NCBI GenBank assembly: GCA_003255065.1
Contig: QAOA01002492.1
Coordinates: 111,828 to 175,827, forward strand
Direction of reading: 5' to 3'
Origin: Cercis canadensis
Taxonomy: Eukaryota; Streptophyta; Magnoliopsida; Fabales; Fabaceae
Length of the DNA: 64,000 bases
Shown: piece by piece, positions 56,223 to 64,000 of the stretch
Layout of the letters: every line of letters begins with the position of its first letter
How positions within the stretch are numbered: position 1 is the first letter of the stretch
Program-made: the position numbers and the translations under genes
Notes under the pieces: generated by a model
Told to the model about the DNA's origin: nothing
The model's database searches: none
The model's input: only the letters and a program-made list of their open reading frames with translations

Positions 56223-57850
56223 ATGGCTGACCATAACATAGATGATAATGTGGATCATATTGTTAATGATGCTGCCAATAGGGCTGGACATAATGATATG
56301 CATATTAGACCTAGGACTCTTAAGGAGCTTGCTGCCCCAGATGTGACATACCAACCTTTAGGCATCCAATACCCTAAGTTAGATGCTTCTTTTGAACTCA
56401 AGTTCGGATTGATACACTTATTGCCTAGATTTCATGGTCTTCCAGGTGAGGATCCACATAAGCACTTGAATGAAGCCACAAGGAGTTTCTGAGGAGGACA
56501 TTAAATTGAGGGTATTTCCTTTTTCTCTTGCGGATGCTACAAAGGATTGGCTCTACTATCTCTCGCAAGGCTCAGTGACAAATTGGAATGGGATGAAGAG
56601 ACTCTTTTTGGAGAAGTTTTACCCTGCCTCTAGGACTGCTGCAATTAGAAAGGACATTTGTGATATAAAGCAGCTTCCAGGAGAAACCTTGCATGAATAC
56701 TGGGAAAGGTTCAATAGGTTGTGCTCAAGTAGGTATAAGGCAGCTTCCAGGAGAGACCTTGCATGAATACTGGGAAATGTTCAATAGGTTGTGCTCAAGT
56801 TGTCCCCACCATTAGATTAGTGACCAACTCTTAATTCAATATTTTTATGAGGGTCTAATGCCTATGGAGAGGAGCAATATTGATTCTGCTAGTGGAGGAG
56901 CATTGGTGGATAAGACACCTGCTGCAGCTAGGGATTTGATCTCTAATATGGCTGCCAATTCCCAACAGTTTGGCACTAGGATGCATTCTGCCAATAAAGG
57001 GGTCAATGAGGTTAATGTGCACCCTGCTGACCAACAGAGGATGGAACATAGGCTTGATGAGTTAACCTCATTGGTGAGACAATTAGCCATGGGAAAACAT
57101 CAACAGTCAGCCATGCCACCAGTGTAGCCAGTGTAACCAATCCGAGTTTATGGCATATGTTCTTGTTCTTCCCATTGCACTGATGCTTGTCCTACCCTTC
57201 AAGAGGATATCTCTGCCTTCCTTAACCAAACAGCAGCTGCAGCCAATATTTTTCCCAACAAGTCTCAGTATTCCCAATCTCAGTACTACCAGCCTCACCA
57301 ATCAAGACATGACCATTTCTCTACCACATATAACCCTGGTTGGAGGGACCATCCAAACCTGAGATATGGCAATAACATGCAACCACAACAGCAACCTAAT
57401 CCTCAGCCTTACCAGTCATACCAAAATAGACCACCAGGCTTTCAAAACAGACAACATTTCCATCCTGCCAACCAGCAAGCTTTCACTTCTAACCAATCTA
57501 CACCTAACCTAGAAGAGCTTATGAAACAATTAGCAGCCCATAACCTCCAATTCCAGCAGAGCACTAGAGCTACCATTCAGAATTTGGAGAATCAAATTGG
57601 CCAATTGGCTTCATCCATTAGTCAACTACAAGCTCAAGGTTCTGGTAACCTTCCCTCTCAAACAGTTCCTAATCTAATTGGGAAGAATGTGCATGCAATC
57701 ACCCTTAGGAGTGACAAGGAAATTCCTGACCCTACCCCTGCACCTGGAGCCAACCATTCCAGCAGTGGTCAGAGCAAGCCAAATGTGCAAGATAAGCCTA
57801 TTGTTGACCCTAGCAGTTCTAACTCTAGCACTCCAGAGATGCCACAGTAG
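56223..57850 (+). pseudogene. Element B gag, copy 2 (frameshifted)
   Basis: Same protein as copy 1 and complete at its 3' end: the tail (57377-57850) is rich in Gln, Asn and Pro, has a QNLENQIGQLASSISQLQAQ coiled segment and the AITLRSDKE motif, and runs toward protease. Damage: a 25-base deletion at about 56471, a tandem duplication of 70 bases (56664-56733 repeated at 56734-56803) that adds a second frameshift, TAG for CAG at 56813, 57125 and 57848, and TAA for CAA at 57134. Confidence 0.85.
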
Positions 57851-58674
57851 CATAAGAACACTCATTCTGTTCCTCTGCCTTTCCTACAGAGAGCCCTTCA
57901 ATCCAAAGAGTTGGATGAGGCAGATAAAGAGAGGAAACTTCTGGAGACATTTAGGAGAGTTGAGATTAACATTCCACTGTTAGAGGCAATCAAGCAGATT
58001 CCAAAGTATGCAAAATTCCTGAAGGAGTTGTGCACTCACAAGAGGAAGTTAAAGGGCAATGAACGGGTCAGTATGGGCCAAAATGTTTCTGCCCTCATTC
58101 AACCTATGCCTAAGAAGTGCCAAGATCCTAGAACTTTTACCATACATTGTGTCATTGGAAACTGTAAGTTTGAGGATGCTATGTTGGACCTTGGAGCTTC
58201 TATCAATGTCATACCCAAGTCAGTTTTTCATTCACTTGGATTGGGACCCTTGCAGCCAACAGGAGTTGTGATCCAACTAGCAAACAGCAGCAATGCATAC
58301 CCTGCAGGCCTAATTGAGGATGTATTAGTTCGGGTTAATGAGTTATTTTTCCCTGTTGACTTCTACATCCTAGACATGGAGGGTGAATCAACAAATAGCA
58401 AGAATCCAATCATCCTTGGGAGACCTTTCCTCAAGACTGATAGAACCAAGATAGATGTCCATTATGGAACTCTTTCAATGGAGTTTGGTGATAGTATAGT
58501 GCAGTTTAATATCCTTGATGCCATGAGATATCTCATGGAAGACCATTCTGTTTACTGCATTGATATTATTGATGAGTTAGTTGATGATAGTCTTCCCTTT
58601 GAACTCCCTGAGTTGCTATTCTTGGATGATTCAATTTATTGTGACTGTGTGATTCGGTTTGCTATGTTTGCTTA
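57851..58674 (+). pseudogene. Element B aspartic protease region
   Basis: An open frame 57911-58675 (254 codons) contains the linker KELCTHKRKLKGNE, the protease start FTIHCVIGNCKFEDAMLDLG, the active site DLGASINVIP at about 58190-58220 and the flap and closing motif PIILGRPFL near 58410. DLGAS in place of D[ST]GA is usual for Athila/Tat proteases. A TAG for CAG at 57848 separates it from gag, and the frame closes at 58673-58675 before RT. The domain itself looks intact. It would cleave the Gag-Pol polyprotein. Confidence 0.8.
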
Positions 58675-58675
58675 G

Positions 58676-60979
58676 GGATTACTGAATTTTTAGAGAGCAA
58701 TGATTCTATCACAAAGGCTATTGAAGTAGTTGATGGAGTAGTTGATGATCCTGCAGTGGCAGTTGATGCCAAGTGTGAGGGGGAGATTTATGCACTAGAG
58801 GCTGCAGCCAAGACCTTACTTCCTTCCATAGAGCAGCCACCCAAACTGGAGCTTAAACCCCTCCTTGAGCATTTGACTTATGCATTTTTAGAGGAGAATG
58901 AGCAGCTGCCAGTTATTATTGCCAAGAACCTTCAACCTGAGCAAGAGGCAAGGTTGTTGCACATTTTGAGAGTGAACAAGAAGGAAATTGGGTGAACACT
59001 TGCAGATATACCTGGCATCAGTCCTTCTACCTGCATGCACAGAATTCTACTTGAGCAAGATGCTAAGGCAGTGAGGCAGCCACAAAGGAGACTCAATCCA
59101 CTGATTCTGGATGTGGTCAAGAAGGAGATAACCAAGCTTTTTCAAGCTGGAATTATTTACCCAATCTCAGATAGCAAGTGGGTGAGCCCAGTGCAAGTTG
59201 TTCCAAAGAAGTCGGGAGTGACAGTGGTGAAGAACCAGCATGATGAGCTCATTCCCACTCGAGTTCAGAATAGCTGGAGGGTCTGTATTGATTACAAACA
59301 TCTTAATCAGGCTACCCGCAAGGATTATTACCCACTTCCATTTATTGATTAGATGTTGGAGCGGCTGGCAGGAAAGTCTCACTATTGCTTTCTGGATAGA
59401 TTCACTGGTTATTTTCAGATTCACATTGCACCAGAGGATTAGGAAAAGACCACCTTTACCTGCCCCTTCAGCACCTTTGCATACCGGCGGATGCCATTTG
59501 GTCTTTGCAATGCCCTAGGTACCTTCCAACGTTGCATGATTAGTATATTTTTTGATTTTATAGAGCATTGTATGGAGGTATTCATGGACGATTTTACTGT
59601 ATATGACTCTTCCTTTGATGACTACCTATATAGCTTATCTAGAGTTTTGCATAGGTGTATAGAGACTAATCTCGTTCTGAATTTTGAAAAGTGTCATTTT
59701 ATGGTAGAACAAGGTATAGTCCTAGGACATGTAGTCTCTAGCAAAGGCTTAGAGGTAGATCCTGCTAAGATTGATGTTATTTCTTCTTTGCCTCACCACG
59801 CATGCGTGCGGGAAGTTCGTTCANAGCTGGAGGGTCTGTATTGATTACAGACATCTTAATCAGGCTACCCGCAAGGATCATTACCCACTTCCATTTATTG
59901 ATTAGATGTTGGAGCGGCTGGCAGGAAAGTCTCACTATTGCTTTCTGGATAGATTCACTGGTTATTTCCAGATTCACATTGCACCAGAGGATCAGGAAAA
60001 GACCATATTTACCTGCCCCTTCAGCACCTTTGCATACCGGCGGATGCCATTTGGTCTTTGCAATGCCCCAGGTACCTTCCAACGTTGCATGATTAGTATA
60101 TTTTTTGATTTTATAGAGCATTGTATGGAGGTATTCATGGATGATTTTACTGTATATGACTCTTCCTTTGATGACTACCTATATAGCTTATCTAGAGTTT
60201 TGCATAGGTGTATAGAGACTAATCTCGTTCTGAATTTTGAAAAGTGTCATTTTATGGTAGAACAAGGTATAGTCCTAGGACATGTAGTCTCTAGCAAAGG
60301 CTTAGAGGTAGATCCTGCTAAGATTGATGTTATTTCTTCTTTGCCTCACCACGCATGCGTGCGGGAAGTTCGTTCATTTCTTGGTCATGCAGGATTCTAC
60401 TGGCGCTTCATTCGTGATTTCAGCAAGAATGCCGTCCCGATGTCCAACCTGTTGCAAAAGGATGTGGATTTCATTTTCAGCGAACCTTGCAAGGATGCAT
60501 TTGATCACCTCAAGAAGGCTCTCACTTCTACTTCCATCATCTGACCTCCCGACTGGACGCTACCATTTGAGTTGATATGTGATGCATCCAACTACGCAGT
60601 GGGAGCAGTCCTTGCCAAGAGGGTTTGTAAGGCCCATCATGTGATTTACTATGCCTTGAGGACACTTGATTCTGCCCAAGCGAACTACACCACAACCGAG
60701 AAAGAGCTTTTAGCAATTGTCTTTGCTTTAGATAAATTTAGATCTTACTTGCTTTATTCTCATGTGGTGATTTTTTCTGACCATGCAGCACTCAAGTTCC
60801 TCCTGAAGAAACCAGATGCCAAACCCAGATTGATCAGATGGATGCTCCTTTTCCAAGAGTTCAACTTTGAGATTAAAGATAGGAGTGGAGCAGAGAATGT
60901 AGTTGCTGACCACCTGAGCCAGTTCGAGAGAGATTCTGATGAGCAGTTTCCCATTCAGGATTCATTCCCTGACGAGTAG
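58676..60979 (+). pseudogene. Element B reverse transcriptase and RNase H
   Basis: A spacer (58756-58995) leads to RT: PLILDVVKKEITKLFQAGIIYPI, WVSPVQVVPKK, WRVCIDYKHLNQATRKDYYPLPFID, FLDRFTGYFQIHI (catalytic Asp), MPFGLCNA, and the polymerase box VFMDDFTVY. RNase H follows: ELICDASNYAVGAVLAKR, YTTTEKELLAIVFALDKFR, VIFSDHAALKFLL, and GAENVVADHLSQ. Stops: TGA for Trp at 58993, TAG at 59350 and 59440, TGA at 60542. The block 59272-59823 is repeated at 59825-60376 around an N, so RT appears twice. With the second copy alone the order of motifs is normal. Confidence 0.85.
59272..60376. repeat. Direct duplication flanking single N at 59824
   Basis: 59272-59823 and 59825-60376 are each 552 bases and differ at only a handful of sites (for example TAG 59440 against CAG 59993, ACAAAC against ACAGAC). 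The duplication begins and ends inside the RT gene and has the same form as the other four N joints. Confidence 0.9.
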
Positions 60980-61039
60980 CTTTTAAGGCTGCATGGTGAG
61001 TTTGCCTAGTTTGCTGATATTGTTAATTATCTAGTTGCT

Positions 61040-62299
61040 CATGCTTTGCCTGCACACCTCACACGTGCACAGATTGATAAATTTAAGAGTGAGGCTAAAT
61101 ATTATGTGTGGGATGATCCTTATTTGTGGAGATTCTGTAGTGATCAGATAATTAAGAGATGTGTGCCTAACCATGAGTTCCATTCTGTGTTTACTTTCTG
61201 TCATTCCTATGTCTGTGGAGGCCATTTTGGTCCTCAGAGAACAGCTAGGAAAATATTAAATTCTGGTCTATATTGGTCCACTTTGTTTCATGATGCATAT
61301 GCCTTTTGTAAATCTTGTGAGCAATGCCAAAAATTAGGGAATATAACTCGTAGGAATGAGATGCCCCAACAACCTTTGTTATTCTGTGAGCTTTTTGATG
61401 TTTGGGGTATTGATTTTATGGGTTTATTTCCTATTTCCTTTGGCTTTGTTTATATTCTGTTGGCTGTGGATTATGTTTCCAAGTGGGTGGAGGCTATTCC
61501 CACCAGGACGGATGATTCTCATGTGGTTATCGAGTTTGTTAGATCACATATCTTTTGCAGGTTTGGTGTCCCCAGAGCGATCATCAGTGATCAAGGATCA
61601 CACTTCTGCAACCGGCACATGAAGACCTTACTGGGCAAGTATGGAGTTTTCCACAAGACTTCCACCCCTTACCATCCTTAGACGAATGGCCAAGTCGAAG
61701 TCTCTAATCGAGAGGTTAAGAGAATTTTGGAGAAAACTGTGAGGCCGGATAGAAAGGATTGGAGTAAGAGGTTGGAGGATGCTTTATGGGCATATCGGAC
61801 CGCCTACAAGACACCTATAGGCATGTCGCCTTATAGGTTTGTCTTTGGGAAGGCATGTCACTTACCAGTGGAGTTAGAGCATCGGGCGTATTGGGCAGTT
61901 AGGGCTTGCAACATGGACATAGGACTAGTAGGAGTCGAGAGGAAGTTACAACTTCAAGAGTTAGAGGAACTCCGATTAGAGGCCTATGAGAACTCTCGGC
62001 TGTACAAAGAGAAGACTAAGGCCTTTCATGATAAGCTGATCCTTCGGAAGGAATTCCAAGTGGGGGAGAAAGTGCTTCTATACAACTCTCGCCTTAAGTT
62101 GTGGCCAGGTAAATTGAGATCCCGATGGGAGGGACCCTTTGTTGTCACTAATATTTTTGCTTATGGTGCAGTTGAAATCCGAGATGTGACTACGGGGAGG
62201 ACCTTCAAGGTCAATGGACATCGACTTAAGAAGTTCCATGGTGGAGATGAGAGTTTGGTTGAGGAAGTGGCTTTGAGTGATGCCATCTACCCGACTTGA
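61040..62299 (+). pseudogene. Element B integrase
   Basis: Zinc-binding HHCC domain at about 61190-61330 (CHSYVCGGHFGP with its His, CKSCEQCQK with both Cys pairs), then the catalytic core with D in WGIDFMG (about 61407), D in ISDQGSHF (about 61588) and E in [10 protein letters not shown] (about 61700). A C-terminal [13 protein letters not shown] (GPY/F-type) module and [10 protein letters not shown] end follow. One TAG at 61679-61681, at a CAG position of the conserved HPQTNGQ-type motif, splits the open frames 61046-61681 and 61727-62299. Otherwise it is close to full length. It would insert the cDNA into chromosomes. Confidence 0.85.
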
Positions 62300-63916
62300 T
62301 TGAGCTTCAGGGGAGTTCTTTCGGATTATGTTTCTGTTTTTGTTGTTCTTTCGGATTATGTTTCTGTTTTTGTTGTTCTTTCGGATTATGTTAATTTTCT
62401 GTTCTTGTTGTTTAGTTTTGTTCTGTTGATGTTTTTAATTCTGTTTGTTGGTTCTGTTTTACGTGTCTGTTTTGTGTTTTCTGTTATTCTTCCCTTCTTT
62501 GTTTGCTGTTTTGGTGTGGTTCAGCATGTTCCAGATTCTGTTCACGCTTCTTCTTGAGCTTCTGTGTAGAATTCTGGTTTGATATCCTTTCTTGATTCGC
62601 TGTCTCACCTTTTTCCTAGTTGTTTTCCATTCTGTTTTGCTGTTTTGCTTTACTCTCATTCTACTCATCTTTCCACCTTTCCTTTTTGTATTTTTCATAG
62701 CACTTTGAGAATTGTAGAATTTGTGAACTTGAAACAATTGTCATTTTGAAGTTTCTAGCATGGTTGAATAGATTCTTACATCTTTTAGTTAGCTAATTTG
62801 GTGATGGAATTTGATGTGATGGATTAAGTTTGATGGAGCATACCTAGTGAGTTTTTGAACCTATTGTCATTCTATATTCCTTTCTTATGTGTATTGTGCT
62901 CATGATATTTGTTGCTCTAGAACTTGCTTTGCTTCTTTTTGAGACTACATTGTCATTTGCATGCATGAATGTGATGAAGGTCATCTTTTCTTCTTTCTAG
63001 CTAGATAGCCAAATAGCCTTCCTAACATCATTTCCCTTGATTTCCCCCTTGAGCCTATTTTTTTCCATTCTTTAATTTAGCTCATTGCAAGTTTTGTAAA
63101 ACCATGTTTCTATCTACCTTAGGGAGTATGAAAGCATTTGTTGATCAATTGATGAGTTCTATTTGTCCGAGACAGACAAAGTTCTAAGTGTGGGGGGGAG
63201 GATTTGTGAAATTTAAAAGAAAGTGGCTATATAAAATGTAAAGACAAAGAAATGTTAGCCAAAAGAAAATTCTGTTTAAAAAAAAAAATTAGAAAAAGAA
63301 AATGCAAAGAAAAAGAGAATAAAAGTAGTGGTTTGCCTTCCAAAGAGGAAGAAGTCTGTAAAGAAAATTGCATGGAGCTTTTGGGTGTATTTTTGTGCTT
63401 AGTGTTAGTTTTGACTCATCATTCCCAATGTTCTCATGCTCTCTTTAGTTTTAATTTGCCATATCCATATTTCATTTTTTCTTTTCCCTTGGTCTTTGGC
63501 CCCATTACATCCTTAAATAAAGTCATTCTGATTTGTGCATGCATGTGTTTAAAGTAGTGGAGATTAGAAAATAAGCAAGCTTATGGTAGTGCAAATTGTC
63601 ATGATGTGATTTGAGTGAAACATTAACCCCCTTAAACACTTGAGGGATTAAGAATATGTCTTGTGTGAGGTTCTATCTTTCTTAGTTCTTCACTTCATTT
63701 GAATTCACCATGCTTGTTGATTCAAAGTGCAAGAAATAGATTCATGATTGGTTTCATTCTTTTAAATTCTTGATTGTTCTTCTTGCTCACTTAACTTTTG
63801 CATTCTTGGAAGTTGTTGTTGGGAAATTATCTCTTAGTTGTCTTAGTTGTTTTCCTTTTTTCCTAGTTTTAACTTTAGTTTGCCCAGGACGTGCAAAGGA
63901 TAAGTGTGGGGGGATT
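62300..63916 (+). other. 3' non-coding region of element B
   Basis: Starts with three copies of a 30-base unit, GTTCTTTCGGATTATGTTTC and following bases (62315-62404, the third diverged). Then T-rich sequence with no supported gene, and at 63188-63201 a first 'AGTGTGGGGGGGAGG' purine tract. A small frame 63252-63557 has no recognisable domain. The polypurine tract next to the LTR is at 63902-63916 (AAGTGTGGGGGGATT). Confidence 0.65.
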
Positions 63917-64000
63917 TGATGAAAAGTATTTTTATATATTAATTAATCCCCATTTTTAACCACCTAATCCTATTTTGGGCTCATTTGATTGGGCTTGGGT
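63917..64000 (+). repeat. 3' LTR of element B, cut by window edge
   Basis: TGATGAAAAGTATTTTTATA immediately after the polypurine tract matches the start of the 5' LTR at 50734 with about five differences in 84 bases. Confidence 0.9.

Larger units (their letters stand above)
50734..64000 (+). mobile_element. Element B: composite Athila retrotransposon
   Basis: Order: 5' LTR (50734-52189), primer site, leader 1, gag 1 (cut at 54808), 177-bp LTR 3' end (54809-54985), primer site, leader 2, gag 2, protease, RT, RNase H, integrase, 3' non-coding region, polypurine tract, and the first 84 bases of the 3' LTR at the window edge. tRNA-Asp primer sites, DLGASIN protease and FMDDF polymerase boxes place it in the Athila lineage. 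The doubled 5' half with an abrupt gag/LTR joint means it is either two elements fused by deletion or an assembly chimera. It sits inside a hAT transposase remnant. Confidence 0.85.

Noticed and set aside
59777..60121. Minus-strand frame across the N at 59824
   Set aside because: Antisense to RT and crosses the assembly joint.
59272..60376. Element with a genuinely duplicated RT domain
   Set aside because: The copies meet at a lone N and are nearly identical over 552 bases, as at the other N joints; assembly is a simpler explanation.

Overview
This window is nuclear DNA of a flowering plant, most likely a eudicot. The evidence is the AT-rich background, plant LTR retrotransposons of the Athila/Tat (Gypsy) and SIRE (Copia) types, tRNA-Asp and tRNA-Met primer-binding sites, CACTA, hAT, MULE and FAR1-type DNA transposon remains, and an endogenous caulimovirid. 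I see no intact host gene, no tRNA or rRNA gene and no bacterial feature. By the boundaries given here about 55 of the 64 kb is transposon or virus derived, and every recognisable coding region is broken.

Layout. 1-2590: AT-rich, with a (TA)n tract, a 451-base N gap and no gene. 2591-6626: 5'-truncated Athila-like element A1 (ORF1 pseudogene plus 3' LTR). 6627-12634: unrecognised sequence holding a 1.8-kb MULE with long terminal inverted repeats, a ~235-bp tandem array and a 1.3-kb hAT-like element. 12.8-31.6 kb: a nest in which a CACTA transposon contains a SIRE-type copia element (14787-30861, minus strand). That element contains Athila-like element A2 (20498-30587), which in turn contains a truncated family-B LTR (20741-22428) and an inverted solo LTR of its own family (24610-26112). 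Short target-site duplications support most steps. 31.7-33.2 kb: LINE and FAR1/MULE transposase remnants on the minus strand. 33.25-42.9 kb: a rearranged endogenous pararetrovirus with two opposed partial copies, promoter/leader segments, a tRNA-Met primer site and a 189-bp MITE. 43.1-48.6 kb: an Athila/Tat-type element (D, minus) that has lost most of pol. 48.6-50.7 kb: a CACTA-like end and a BED-finger hAT transposase remnant. 50734-64000: a composite Athila element (B) with one 5' LTR, two leaders and two gag copies, then protease, RT, RNase H and integrase, running into a 3' LTR cut by the window edge.

Two themes cut across the region. First, each of the five single N characters (67, 28219, 34139, 37745, 59824) sits between two near-identical direct copies, which looks like unmerged contig ends rather than biology; this makes RT and other genes look duplicated. 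Second, several premature stops in the family-B coding regions are TAG where the sister copy reads CAG, as expected from deamination of methylated cytosine in CHG context. The least conventional items are the ORF1-bearing, pol-less Athila families and the inverted, rearranged pararetrovirus locus.
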